A stretch of 64,000 bases of DNA from Closterium sp. Naga37s-1 (lineage: Eukaryota > Streptophyta > Zygnematophyceae > Desmidiales > Closteriaceae). The stretch lies in assembly GCA_947471745.1 (NCBI GenBank), contig CANJKZ010000400.1, forward strand, positions 62,001 through 126,000. Direction: 5' to 3'. The first letter of the stretch is position 1. The number at the start of each line of letters is the position of its first letter. Below are positions 21,645-33,383 of the stretch, piece after piece. The notes under the pieces were generated by a model. The model had not been told where the DNA came from. It did not search any database and saw only the letters and a list, made by a program, of their open reading frames with translations. A program made the position numbers and the translations under genes.

Positions 21645-23541
21645 CTCCGTTTTGTTCGACTGCCGTGCCGAGTTTCCTGTCTCCATATTTCAAAGTATAC
21701 TTTCCAGGTTCGCCAAGAAGAGTAATCCCATTCCGCATAAGCTGTGCAGATGACATCAGATTGAAGCCAAGGCGAGGAACGAGAAGCACGTCGTTAAGAT
21801 GAAGACTGAAGTCTTCTTCAACGGAACCAAGAATGATGTTACCCATCCAATGTGCTGTAAGACGTTGACTGTTGGCATCGGTGACGACGTAGGGATTCTG
21901 AAGACGACGCTGGTTGATGACGAAACGGTTCTCCGAGGAACTCATATGCTGGCCGCAACAACTGTCGAGGTACCACGTGTTGGGACCTTCCAAGGTATAT
22001 GCAAGGTTGGCGTAGACCTCGGGTGGTATAGGTGTATTGAGTTCATCGTTGAAGCCATTATGAATACGGTCTTCGGCGTCAGGATCGTAGACGGTAGAAA
22101 CTGACGTCATACAATTAATGACTTGTTTCGCCAGTGTCTTGACTGGTGTAGCAGGCGGCTTCGCAGTGTTCGGCTTCGCAGTGTTCGTCTTCGCAGCGTC
22201 CGGCTTTGCAGCGTCACCTGAAGAATCTTTGGTGTGTGTCGGCGCAGACCGCTTCCAAGGCGGCTTATCCTTCGACCAGCAGGTATCGATGGTATGACCT
22301 ACTTTACGGCAAAAGGAACACACGGGCTTATGACGTGGAGTAGAATAAAAACTGATTGTGTTACTAACCACCTTTTTCCCTCCTCGAGCGTTGTGCAGAT
22401 CCATATCCTGCTTTTTGGCGATGAGAGCAGCACAGAGTGCCCCCTCAGACAACGTCGCCTGCATCCGAAGAATGGAGCGACACTGCCGCCATTCTGGTCC
22501 AAGGCCCGCGAGTAGCACCGTGTGAAACATAGCGTCGGGGAAGTATCCTCCACACTTCTGAAGCTGGTCGCGCAGATTTCGAGCGCGGTTGATATACTGC
22601 GTCACCTTCTCGCCGTTTATCATCTGTATTGTTGACAGCTGCGTTAAGATTTTGCTCTGGTTGACGGTCTCCTTTGCCATGTAAACCCCCTGCAGGTATG
22701 ATCAAGCTGCTTCAGCGGGAGCGGTACTGGTACGAAAGGGACAAATACCAAGCTGTTCAGTCGGTGTCATATTGCGAACGAGAACTGTGTATGCGGTCAG
22801 CGACGCCGATCGTCAAGCAGCCTATTGAAGGGGTGAGCCGCGAGATGGGAAGGGTGCTGTACCGTCGAACAATTGCCAGAATCCCGCAGTTTGAACAAGA
22901 AGTTCGAATTCGAAACTCCAGGTATAAAAATCTTGACCGTTGAATGGCATTGTCGTTTTAACTTTTGTTGGGTTTGCAAAAGTAGGAAGATAACTTCCAG
23001 TGCCGTCGGCTGACTATAACTGATAAAGCAACGGCATCTGAGATCCTTGCGATGCTTGCTGTCCTTGTCCACCAAGAACAAAGGAGAAGGAGTTATTTGA
23101 CCCGTCGCTCCCCTGTGGTGATTGTCCACGCTGATAACTGGAGCCATCAAGGCTCATAGCACCGGGAAACATCTGGTTGAGTGACAAAACGGCAGCATCG
23201 ACGCGCTGCTGAAGATTCGTCGGCTGGTAAGCCCCTTGATATTGATATGGTCCAGTTGGTACGAAACCAGACTGTTGTCCTGGTTGATTAGTAGAACCAG
23301 TTACTGCAGCTACAACTGTTGTGGCTGCTGATGCTGCTGTTGCTGCGGCTGCTGCCGCTGATGCCACTGCTGCGGCTGTGTGTACGGACTGATTGCTCAG
23401 TGGCATGCCGTACATCGGTTGTTGCTGATATTGTTGTTGTTGATGTTGCTGCAGATGAGAATTGTTAGCAGCTGGAGACGTTGTTGGGTGTGATGGGCTC
23501 GTACCAGGAGACCCGTTGTCGGGTCGTGGAGAGCCAGACAT
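21645..23541 (-). pseudogene. Copia B Gag and protease
   Basis: A start near 23541 (MSGSPRPDNG) opens a Gln/Ala-rich N-terminus. TAG at 23014-23016 follows (LYQ-L-stop-SADGTG), with further stops to about 22690. Gag then continues with TVNQSKILTQLSTI and GEKVTQYINRARNLRDQL, a zinc knuckle CSFCRKVGHTIDTC (CX2CX4HX4C), a Lys/Pro/Ala repeat and the protease region WYLDSCCGQHMS. The usual DSG is DSC here. The frame is cut by L3 at 21640. Confidence 0.82.
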
Positions 23542-23874
23542 AGTTGCAGAGTATGTAGTTGGAAGCTGGTAGAATCCTAAGAGGCTCACAATACCATGTT
23601 AGAATTTGAAATGACTGAACAGGAACGTGTACTTAGGATGGTAGCTTCCTGTTGCAATGGAAGTCTTTGTATGAATTAAAGCCAATGTAGGAGGCTTTGT
23701 CTGGGCTAATATGTAAAGCCCATGTAGTGACACGTTTCAGGATCAATGTCCCTGAAATCAGGTATATTATAAAATGACAAGAATACAGAATATATAGCTA
23801 GAGTAAAGTACCTATTCGCCTACTGTACTATGCTATTCACGCTATTCCTGTTCTGAAACGGTACGTGACTATTT

Positions 23875-26800
23875 TGTTAGAGACTAAGGACGGAGTCTAT
23901 GAAGATTAGGAGCTGAAATATCTCAAAATCGTCAACTACAATTCTGGACAGAAAAGTCGTCGTCACAAGAAACGTCGTCAACGATTAACGCACTGTTAGA
24001 ATTCTCTCAAACTCGAGTATGTTGTAGCCCTTGACTGTGGCTATCTTTTTCAATTTGAATAGTATCAAAATATGAAGTATAACTCGGATAGGTCAGCCGG
24101 TTAGGAGGGCGCACATCCCTCCTAGGACGGTCAGCCGGACGTGCGGCACCTTGTGGAGCATCTTGCTGCTGCTGCTGCTGCTGCTGCTCCTCCACCTCAG
24201 GTTCTCCCCCATCCTCAGTCACCCCAGAAATCTCCTCCTCTGAGACAGTGACCTGCACTTGCCTCGAAGGCCGCTGCACCTCATCGGCCTCAATGATCAG
24301 CGGTGTAGTAGGAAGCTTTTGCTGCTGCTGCTTCCACTCCTTGTAGTACAAGGACTCAAGGAACTTCACATCCCTTGACACAGTCAGCTGCTGCCTGGTC
24401 AAGTCCCATATCAACCAGCCCTTATGATCCTTAGCAAGCCCCAAGTGTACTCCCCATCTCCCACTAGCCTCCAACTTTCCCCTCTTCTCCTTAGGCACAT
24501 GAAACACCACCATGCAGCCGTAGGCTCTCAGCATGTTGACTGCTGGTGCACTCCCATACCACTTGGTGTAGGGGACCCACTGCTTGTCCCCCACAGTCGC
24601 CAACACCCTGTTCTTCACAAGGGCGACCTGCCGCAGTGCAGTCACCCAAAACGGATCCGGCAGCCCTGCACGCCCAAGGAGAGTGCGAGCACCTTCCTGC
24701 AGGGTCCGGTTGAAGCGCTCAGCCACGCCATTCTGCTGAGGGTTGTAGGGCACCGTGAGCTGATGCTGGATCCCCTTCTTCTTCAGCACCGCCTCAAAAT
24801 CAGCGCCAATGAATTCTCCCCCGTTGTCAGTGCGGATCACCTCTACCTTGTGTCCGCTCTCCCTTTGAGCTCTCGGCATCCACTCCTTAAGAACAGCCGC
24901 TGCCACTTCCCCCTTAGTATTGAGAGGGTACACCCACACGGCACGCGTGTGGTCATCCACAATGGTTAAGAAGTAGCGGCTGCCCGAGAGAGAAGGGGCC
25001 CTCGTAGGGCCCACCACATCCATGTGCACAAGTGCGAGCGGGGCCTTAGCTGGTCCCGTGCCGCTGCTGAACGGATACTTTGTGAACTTGGTCTCAAGGC
25101 ATGTAGGGCAGCTCCCAATCTCCTTTGCTGCCCCCTTCACCTCCAACCCCTTCAAGCTCCCATCCTTCACTAACTTCTGCAGCATAGGAATGTTGATGTG
25201 ACACAACCTCTCGTGCCACGTCTCCCAATCGGCATCACCATTCCCAGATGAAGCCTTTGCCCATGCAGCGGTTGCATCCACACCAGCAAGCACCTCACCA
25301 TGTGGCTGCTGTGACTGCTGCACCTTATTGACTGCATCTAGGGCCCCATCGGTTGGTGCAGTCTCCTCTCCTCCCGCAGTTGTTTTAGCCGTTGCTGCAG
25401 CCGCTGCCGTTGCTGGTGGTTTCCCATTCCAAGGGATGATGGGCAGCTGCCACAGGTCCTTGATGCAGCTGCTCTTCTCCTCCAAATCCCACAGCAGCAA
25501 CTTCCCAAGCTTTGCACGGCAGCTGGTTGGGCCGAAGGTCACTTCAGCCTTGCTCTTCTGCAGCCGGCGCACAGAAAGAAGGTTAGCGGACAAGCCTTCA
25601 ACCAACAGCACATTCCCAAGCCCCACAAGCCCCCCATTGGCTCCCATTACCTTGGCATTCCCAACACCAATCACAGGGAGCAAAGCACCTGAAGCGGCAG
25701 CCACAAACTTAATCTTTCCGGGGGGCTTTACCTCGTCAAGCAAATCTGCCCGTGGGGTCACGTGACTTGTGCAACCTGAATCTATCACCCAGTGAGTGAG
25801 GGGGTGCATCACAACCTTCCCAACTGAGCCCACATCACTCTCACTCCCTTTCACATCCTCAACCATGAGGAACATCCCAGGATTGGCTTTTCCTTGTGCA
25901 CCTGAACCTTGTGCACCTGAGCTTTGCACAGCGCCACCTCGTGCACGTTCACCACTTGGTGGCTTCATGCCTGGAGGCGCCCATCCCTCAGGCCGGCTGA
26001 AACACTTAAACCACGGGTGTTCAGCCTTCTTGCAGTACCAGCACGCTCCCTCCATTCGGGTACTCCCCTGCCACCAGAGCTCCCATGCCCCTCGTTATAG
26101 TCACCTCGGCCTCTCCCACTGCCAAAGCCTCTCCCATGGCCTCGGCCTCTCCCTCCCCCTCTTCCTCTGCTGCCTCTTGCAGCTCCATACCCCTCAGCAG
26201 TTTTGTTGGCAGCACCACCACCCGTGTGGCGCCTGCGAAAGTCCTCCTGCATAATCTGTTGCCGTAGCCACTCAGGTGTCCACTGGTCCTGCTGAGTGTT
26301 GAGGGTGGGGATGAGGTTGTCCCATGAGTTGTCGAGCACCGAGATAATCTTGGTGCACTGCTGCATCTGCGACACATTGCTGCCCGCCGCTGCCATCCTT
26401 GCATAGGTATCCTTGATCTTGTCAAGGACCGGCTTCACATCATCGCCCGGTCGCATGGAGAGGGCAGCCAGCTCCTTCTCCAACACAATCACCATCGGCA
26501 GCGTGTTGGGCTGAATCACGTCGCGCAGTAGCTTCCACGCCTTTGGTCCGGAATCATCCAACTCCACCAAATCCTTGATGTGTTGGAACATGTCGTTGTT
26601 GACCGATTGAAGGATTAGGTCGTACAGCACCGCGCTTTTCTCAATCCACCGATCGCGGGCGTCGCCTTCCTCCGGCATCTTCTCTTCTCCCATCGCAAGT
26701 TTCAGCAGCTTGTAGCGCTTAAATGCACTCCGCATCCGCCCGCTCCATTCCTCATAGTTGGAGCCATCCAATGCCTCGATCTTGGATGGTGGCGGCTCAT

Positions 26801-27687
26801 TCCTCTTCTCAGCTGCATCTCCACTCCCTTGACTCATTTCCTCTGCTCCCAAGCACAGGTTCCAGCTCCCCCCTTGCTCCCAAGTCCCACTCAATTTCCA
26901 CAAGTGTCGGCGCCAACGAAATTTCGGCAGAGTTTCGTGGCCCTTCACCAAAGTCAAACTCGAGTATGTTGTAGCCCTTGACTGTGGCTATCTTTCTCAA
27001 TTTGAATAGTATCAAAATATGAAGTATAACTCGAGTTATGAACTTCGGCGCACTAGGGGGTATGCTGCCATAGAAAACGTAACTCAATCACAATTATCTC
27101 ACAAGTTCACACAAGAAAGTTAGAGTAGCAATGGAATCAGGTAGGAGGGGATGAGGAGGACGAGAGGGAAGGTCCCAAGGGATCCCCAACCAAGGAAACC
27201 CCATAAGCACACCAAATCCCTTCCCTATAGGAACCCCACTTTTACTTTTGTCACTTTCCAACCCATGCCATCCACCTTGCCCAACTTGGCCACACTTGCC
27301 AACCTGGTTTGGCACCTCCCAACCACTTGGCAGCATCTACAGTGATGTTGACGAATTTCCCAACCCCCAAAAGACTATACTCCTTATGGAGTCAACACCA
27401 CAACTTCCCATAGTCACCACAACCAAATATCAAAAGCATACGAACTTCCAACGTTCGTAACTTTCTTGTTCGTGCTCCGATTGAAGCGATACTTGGTTCG
27501 TCGGAAAGCGCTTGAGCAGAGGAGTCACTTCAGATATCTGCTCAAGCCAAATAACATTCACACACACTCAGAAAATCCAAACAACACCAAACACAAATTC
27601 TTGCACACGCTCACACCACGCATGCAACACACGAACATATGATGGGAGGCAGACAGACGTGAATGCAAATGATAGCATCACATAACA
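23875..27687 (-). mobile_element. Deleted family C copia element in the 5' LTR of copia B
   Basis: Starts TGTTAGAGAC at 23875 and ends CATAACA at 27687. The target duplication is TATTT (23870-23874) versus TATTC (27688-27692); the intact site in B's other LTR reads TATTTGCG. Comparison with the family C copy at 62443 shows two large deletions. On the 3' side, the RT, RNase H, polypurine tract and first part of the 3' LTR are missing (junction near 24091). On the 5' side, the end of the 5' LTR and the primer site are missing (junction near 26960). It cannot be reverse transcribed as it stands. Confidence 0.88.
24007..26837 (-). pseudogene. Family C Gag, protease and integrase (RT deleted)
   Basis: ATG 26837 opens a copia Gag (KIEALDGSNYEEWSGRM, VIVLEKELAAL, EWLRQQIMQEDFRRR) with a Gly/Arg-rich tail. 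A frameshift near 26055 leads to the zinc knuckle CWYCKKAEHPWFKC. Protease is WVIDSGCTSHV. Integrase has WHERLCHIN and CPTC, then LVHMDVVGP, IRTDNGGEF and PQQNGVAERFNRT, so its D,D,E residues are all present. After a Gln-rich spacer and NRLTYPS the frame runs straight into LTR sequence and stops at 24007. All RT and RNase H are absent. Confidence 0.87.
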
Positions 27688-27850
27688 TATTCGCGAGGCC
27701 TACAGCTACTTGCTGACGTCATCCTAGGGCGCGTAGCGCTTTGCTCACGTCAGACTATTGGTACTTTACTATTACGTGCGAAGTCTCGCACTGTACTAAC
27801 TGTACTACACGAATTCCTTGAAGTGCTTAAGTCTCGATATTATCTCAACA

Positions 27851-28003
27851 GGACGCTGCTGCCATCCTTGTTTTTAGTTGTCTCAAAAACTCTCGGTCAA
27901 TCGGCTTAAGATTTTACGGGAGTTAGTGTGTGTATCCTCCTTGGCTTTCAAGCAGGTGTTGGAAGCTGGTATCCTCTCCTACAAACTAGTATCCTCTCCC
28001 TGG
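27851..28003 (+). repeat. Right copy of the 153-bp segment flanking copia B
   Basis: Same length and orientation as 8449-8601, with about four substitutions. It directly follows the CAACA end of B's 5' LTR. A normal copia target duplication would be 5 bp. Confidence 0.85.
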
Positions 28004-28303
28004 CTTTCAGCAGACCCAGCCGAATCACCCCTGCATTCCATGTTCGACTTTTGAGGCGCCCCAACCCCAAATGTGTGTTCCACTCCGCGGCTTCCACCAA
28101 ACCCATCCAGATAATTTCAGCTGTTAGCTTGAAGATTCATTAACGAGGCAATGCGAAGCACTGAGTTCAAACAAAGCATCTGCGCCAGATTTTGACAGCT
28201 CTGACCGTTCTATATTTGCCAGCACCGAAGCAAGGTTCGGCACCTCAGGGACATCTACCGTAGAGTTCACAGGCATGAAAGCTAAGGCCGTCGGCAACTC
28301 TGG
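28004..28303 (+). pseudogene. 5' fragment of an unidentified host gene
   Basis: Two open blocks look exon-like. The first (about 27990-28110) encodes SLAFSRPSRITPAF to HSAASTKPIQ, which is Ser/Arg/Pro-rich and transit-peptide-like. After a possible short intron, a block from about 28130 encodes EDSLTRQCEALSS, DFDSSDRSIFAS and TVEFTGMKAKAV. Similarity stops at about 28303, where the inverted UNC93-like copy begins. I do not recognise the protein. Plastid targeting is only inferred from composition, and splice sites are uncertain. Confidence 0.3.
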
Positions 28304-28380
28304 CTATCTGATTCTGACAACAATGGTAGCGAGGATGAAGGAGAGGAGGCAGAAGGCGAGAAGGAGGGGGTTACGGTACC
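28290..28380 (-). repeat. Partial duplicate of copy B's C-terminal exon
   Basis: About 70 bp after the copy B stop, a second tail-like segment reads NPLLLAFCLLSFILATIVVRIR followed by TAG. It matches the end of exon 7 (NSLLLAFCLLSVVLAAIAVRIR). It lies at the boundary with the host-gene fragment and may mark the duplication breakpoint. Confidence 0.65.
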
Positions 28381-29120
28381 CTTTCACACCCCTGCGCCTC
28401 AACTCCTCACACCCCTTCACATGGCTTCGCCTGTCCTGGTGGTCTGATTCTGACAGCAATGGCAGCGAGGACGACAGAGAGGAGGCAGAACGCAAGGAGG
28501 AGGGAGTTTTTGACGGGCGTGGCGATGTATGGGCTGGCGAGGAAGTAGGCGGAGCAGGCCGCACTTCTCCACGCGATCCAATGCGCGTATGCTGCGTCCT
28601 GTGCGGGGTCAAGGCGCGGCAATGGGAAGGTTGAAAGGGGAAAAGGGTTTGAGAGAGAGGGCACACGAGGAAGCAGATGGAGACAGCAGGCAGCAGTGCT
28701 CTGAGTGATTCAATGCACGTACGCTGCATGAGAGGAAGTAAATGAGGGTTCAAGGGGGATTGTGGGGGGTGGGAGGGGTTGAGTGAGAGTGGGGGCTGAG
28801 AGGAAGTCTATGATGCAGTAGGCAGCACTGCTCTAGGCGATCCAACACGCGCACGGTGTGGTCATGGAGTGTTCAATGCGGTGCAGAGGGGAAAGAGATT
28901 GATAGATTTTGGATGGGGAAGCGAGAGGTGCGAGCATGGAAGGAGGATGAGAGGAGTGTGAGTGAGAGAGAGGGGAGGAGGAGGTATGTTGTGGGCTACG
29001 TTATGTGTGGCAACAGTGGGTCTCGACCAATGGCAGGCATCTTACCACGTCGGAAGGGACGAACCAAAGGCAGGAGCGCAGTGATTTGGGACTGAAATGC
29101 GGTGGCGCCGATTCCCCACA

Positions 29121-29323
29121 GCAGTGCACAGCTGAACACCAGCGCGAATGCTGCTGGCTGGGAGATGGGTCTGCAAGGAGGGTGGGGAGGGTGGATGGAT
29201 GGAGGGATGAGGAGAGTGCAGAAACGGGCAGCATGAGATTCGGATTGAACGAGCAGTGCACAGCTGAACACCAGCGCGAATGCTGCTGGCTGGGAGATGG
29301 GTCTGCAAGGAGGGTGGGGAGGG
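29121..29323. repeat. 71-bp direct repeat of the exon 6 acceptor side
   Basis: 29121-29191 and 29253-29323 are identical over 71 bp, covering the 5' part of exon 6 and its acceptor. Read on the minus strand, a truncated extra exon 6 precedes the full one. Confidence 0.85.
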
Positions 29324-29999
29324 ACGATGGAGGGAGGAGCGGATTTGAGCAAAGGAGGTCTGACAAGCTGGCGTAAGAATGGAGAGGAACGGTACGACAA
29401 GCAAAGGTGGGTCAATGGTGAAGCAGAAAGGTAAGCTGCAGGCCCTGTTCTGACTGAACCACCCACCCACTTGCTACTGGGATTGGGAGGAGTAAAGCAC
29501 ACGCAATCACAAGTGTATCTGAATGTCAGAACGGGGGTATAAATCATAAATGTTGAACACCCACTTGCTGTGACACGCGACAGTTGGGAGTTCAAGCCAC
29601 CAGCCACCCACCTGCCATCGACCCACCCACCTGCCATCAACCACCCACCTGCTCTGAAAGACCCATGTGAGCACGAGCACGGTTATCTGTGAGGCAGCAC
29701 CCAACAGCAGCATGAGGCGAATCGATGAGAGCCCCTTGGCAAAGCGAACTGCGAAGAAACAACACTGGGGGGTTGGGAGAGTGGAATCGTGGCGTGAAGC
29801 AGAGCAGTGCAGGAAGATGAGCAGGAAAGAATTGAAGAGAACAAGAGGTGCTTTCTCTCTGCTTTCTCTTCCCCTCGATTCATGTTGTTGTTGTTGGTTG
29901 TATTTATTTATTCATTTATTTATCATTATTATTATTATTTACTATTTATTTGCTTTTTTAAAAGCCTTGATGATGACAAGTTTATTTAGATGTTCTTGA

Positions 30000-30360
30000 T
30001 TGCAATAGCTTGAAACAGACTGCAAGAGCTTGAAATAAGCTTGCAGTAGCTCGTACTCGCTTCCACGTATTACGCTACAAAAAGTTTAGGTTAGCTTGCA
30101 CCTGCTTGTAACAGCAAACATTTGACTGCATCAGCTGCAACAGCTTGCAGGAGCTTTGTTAAGCTTGCAGTAGCTTGTACTCGATTCTATACGGCATAAT
30201 TAGCCTACAATACACCTTGCAACCTTGTGCAAGCGAGTCGAGTGTCTACAACAGTTGACTTTTGAGTCGACTCAAAAGTCACCTCGTCTTGAGTCGACTC
30301 AAAAGTCACCTCGCTTCGAGTCAACTCAGAAGTCACCTGCTTTGTGTCGACTCAAAAGTT
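30000..30360. repeat. Degenerate AGCTTGCAGTAGCTTG repeats and TTGAGTCGACTCAA palindromes
   Basis: 30040-30062 and 30163-30184 carry the same AGCTTGCAGTAGCT(C/T)GTACTCG segment inside a roughly 124-bp degenerate tandem duplication. Next, 30258-30355 has four spaced copies of a GAGTCGACTCAAAAGTCACCT unit, the first with a 22-bp perfect palindrome (30258-30279). All lie in an intron of copy B. Confidence 0.75.
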
Positions 30361-30480
30361 CAGATTAGCTTGCAATGCACTCACGACAGCAATGGAGACT
30401 CCAAAGACCATCATGGCTCCGCCCATCCACTGCGCTCCCAGCAGCGGCTCCACCACATAGCGTGTGAAGTCAGCACTGCC

Positions 30481-30724
30481 ATGTGGGGGATGGGAGGCAA
30501 GGGAGGCGTGGGAGGGGTGGGAAGGATGGGGAGGATGCGAGGATGGGAGATATGAGAGGGATGGGAGGGATGGGAGGAGGGATGGGACGGATGGGAGGGA
30601 TGGGGGAGATGGGGAGGGATGGGAGGGTTGGGATGGGTGGATGAGAGGGATGGGGTGGACGGATGTTCAGAGGGATAGGATGCGGATGGGGTGGATGGGA
30701 GGGATGGGGCGCAATGGGGCGCAA
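30481..30724. repeat. Expanded GGGATGGGA tract next to the exon 4 acceptor of copy B
   Basis: About 240 bp of GGGATGGGAGGGATG-type sequence. On the minus strand it is the CCATCCCTCCC pyrimidine tract just before the exon 4 acceptor. Copy A has only about 30 bp of the same tract (3717-3747). Confidence 0.85.
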
Positions 30725-31895
30725 TGATTTCCAGTCAAAGAGCTATGTTGATGTTAATTTTGAGAATTCTCGAAAGTAACATGAGTCAAAGAGCAGCAGT
30801 CAAGCAACTACTTTTCATTCGATACTAGAACTAAAGGACTGCCGCTTCTATTCTTCTAACACTACATGTAGGAGCCTGCATCATACCTGATATAAGCAGA
30901 CTGTAGTCCCGAGTAGAAGAGCAGCGGAATCAGCAGCAGCAGCTTTCGATCAAACAGCAGCTGCCATGCGTTCCTCCCCTCCCCCTCCTTGCTCCCCCAG
31001 CCCACCGTCACCATCATCCATTTAAACGTCACAGACCGAGTCAAAGTTGGCCGCCCGGTCGCCACAGAAGAGGGCAAAGTACGATGCCTCGAGAAGTTCG
31101 TCGAAGTGGACCGGGACATGGTTCGGGGGAGGGACGGGGCTCGGAACAAAGCTATGGTTCGGCCGGACTTGGAGTTGATGGACAGGCTCGACTTTAATCT
31201 GGTTAGTTTCGGAGAGGCAGGTGTTAGGTTGGAGTCGGAGGTCATTTGCCTTACAAGTCTGGGCCGGCGGGTGGAAGGAATGTGAGAAGAGTGTGTGGTA
31301 GAGGATTGGGATGTGCTGAGGGACCCGGTTTGCTGAGAGGTGTTGTACAGGACTCTCCTCTAATTTTCGGGAACTTGGATTTGTACTAATCACTAGAGCT
31401 CTGTCTTAGCTTTCCAACGAGCCGTCAATTGCGTCGATCGCCTAAATATCGAGCGAGTTATGGCCTCTAACGTGAAAGCTATGCTCTAGGTTGAAGGATA
31501 GGATGCTCTCTGGAATCTGTGTCGAGTTGAACCGTGTATAGGAAACTCTGATTTTCAGTATGAAACATGCAAACAAGGCGAGCATATTTATAGCTACTCA
31601 ATACATCGAGTCGCGCATGTAACATCTAGTCACTACGAGATGTGTCACGAACATTCGTGTAACATTTCAAACGGGGTGAAATTCGGTACTCGATTTTCAC
31701 CAAATGCTCCTTCAATCTCGATTGTTCCTGATGCTGCCATGTGGCACCGAATTGGTGGAGTCTTCCGAAGTCAAACTTCAACCCCACGCAAACCTGCAGT
31801 TCACTCGAAGGTGAACACCAAAAACATCACCGCTTGGTGGTTGGGGGCAAAACCGCCCCACGCAACTTCCAACACTCCCCCTTGCACCCAAGCTA

Positions 31896-33017
31896 CTAGG
31901 TGCTCAAGCCAACATGCTCACAGCATGCACGGAACGAGTCCTTAGGGAGTGTTTTGGTGAGGAAATCCGCCGGTTGAGCTTTGGTGCTCACATAAGTGAG
32001 TTTGACCTCACCCTTCTCAACCGCCTCACGAATGAAGTGATGCCTCACTTCGATATGCTTGGTTCGCCCGTGAAGGACGGCGTTGTGAGAGAGGCTTATG
32101 GCGGCTTGGTTGTCACAAAAGAGAGGAGTTGGGTTCGGTTGAGGATCCCCAAGCTCCGCTAGAAGACGCCGTAACCATATTGCCTCCATGGCACCTTGAG
32201 TGAGGGCCATATACTCCGCTTCCGTTGAGCTTAGAGCCACGGTTGGTTGCTTCTTGCTTTGCCAACTCACGGCTGCCCCAAGAAAGGTAAAGACATACTC
32301 GGAGGTACTCTTGCGTGTGCTCGGATCTCCCGCGTAGTCCGAGTCGGCATAGCCTTTGAGTTCGATTGGGCCGGCTTCATACACGAGCCCCAAGTTAGGC
32401 GTGCCTTGGAGGTAGCGTAGAACGCGTCCTCCCGCGCGCACATGCTCGGTATGAGGGTTGCTCACGACTTGTCCAAGCACCCCGGCGGCGTATGCGAGGT
32501 TGGGACAAGTAGAAACGGCGGTATACATGAGCGATCCCACTAGCGAATGAAACCGCTTCCCTTCGGCTTCGTCGAACGTGGATTCTTCCTCTCCCATGAG
32601 GCAAGAAAATCCCGTAGCTAGTGGTGTTCCCACCGGTTTGCTATTGCCCATGCCAAATCTCTCCACTACCCCCTTCACATACTTCTCTTGGTGGAGGTGG
32701 ATGGTCCCGTTGGCTCGGTCACGGTCGACGTGCATCCCAAGGTAGTACGTGACCGGCCCCAAGTACCTCATCGCAAACTCTGCCCCTAGCCGTTGCTTGA
32801 CCTCCCGAATGAGGTCTTTGGAGTCGGAGAAGAGGAGTAGGTCATCGACGTAGAGTAAAAGCACCAATTGCTTCTCCCCCTCCTTCAACACGTACAAAGC
32901 GCTATCGCACTCGCTACGAGCGAAGCCGTGTTGAAGAAGAAAGTCGTCGATGTGCTTGTACCATCCGCGTGGACTTTGCTTCAAGCCGTAGAGGGTACGC
33001 TTGAGCTTCCATACCCT
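31896..33017 (-). pseudogene. Copia D reverse transcriptase (3' part) and RNase H
   Basis: RT motifs are LKRTLYGLKQSPRGWY and the catalytic LLYVDDLLLF. RNase H shows KGYADSDYAGD, SSTEAEYMA and LFCDNQAAI, with the C-terminal KHIEVRHHFIRE typical of copia. It reads without internal stops to 31896. The upstream part is separated by L4: across the TCCGC duplication, YDDGSG (at 40552) joins RVWKLK here. The two halves would make a continuous RT, so D was coding-competent here when L4 landed. Confidence 0.88.
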
Positions 33018-33383
33018 TCCGCTGTGAGAATAAATGAGAGGAATGAGTTGAACTAGGCAGCAGGTGGGTACAAGTATGAAACACAAAAGTGTTGTACCCT
33101 CTAAGAACTACCCCACTACAGCCTAAACAGACTATAGCATATATAAGTTTGACACACCCCCATAGGCAAAGTGGGGGAGAACAAGAGGTCACAAGACCAG
33201 TCAAGAGAGGCAAAGAAAGCTCAGGGTGGATCACAAAGTCACCACGAAGTCTGAGCACAAGAAAATGGCCACAAGGCCAGTTCACATGCAGAGTTATATA
33301 AAGGAGAACAAACAATACAGTGAACACAACCTAACAAGTGTAAGCATGCAGGTATATGTATAAAGAGTACAGTACAGGCAGAG

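Larger units (their letters stand above)
8602..27850 (-). mobile_element. Copia element B, split by three nested insertions
   Basis: A minus-strand Ty1/copia element. Its 3' LTR is 8602-9024. Its 5' LTR is 23597-23874 plus about 27693-27850, split by a family C insertion. The LTR ends as CAACA at 9024 and 27850. A primer site reading TGGTATTGTGAGC on the minus strand precedes gag. Order 5' to 3' is gag, protease, integrase, RT, RNase H. Insertions at 12319-13810 and 14062-21639 interrupt the coding region. The outer 13 bp of the 3' LTR are missing, and multiple stops show it is dead. Confidence 0.88.
28407..31340 (-). pseudogene. UNC93-like copy B, inverted, 5'-truncated
   Basis: Exons on the minus strand, matched to copy A: 31340-30887 (3' part of exon 3), 30475-30385 (91 nt), 29734-29649 (86 nt), 29170-29046 (125 nt; 124 in copy A) and 28598-28407 (192 nt, ending TGA). 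Motifs are SADFTRYVVEPLLGAQWMGG, LSSIRLMLLLGAASQ and AYAHWIAWRSAACSAYF. The extra base in exon 6 shifts the frame just before its donor. Exons 1, 2 and most of exon 3 are gone, cut at the LTR of copia D. The last exon keeps TGC where copy A has TGA. It is a pseudogene in its present state, convergent with copy A. Confidence 0.8.

Noticed and set aside
27094..27480. Small host genes in 27094-27480 and 62647-63000
   Set aside because: Both are family C LTR sequence, one inverted relative to the other.
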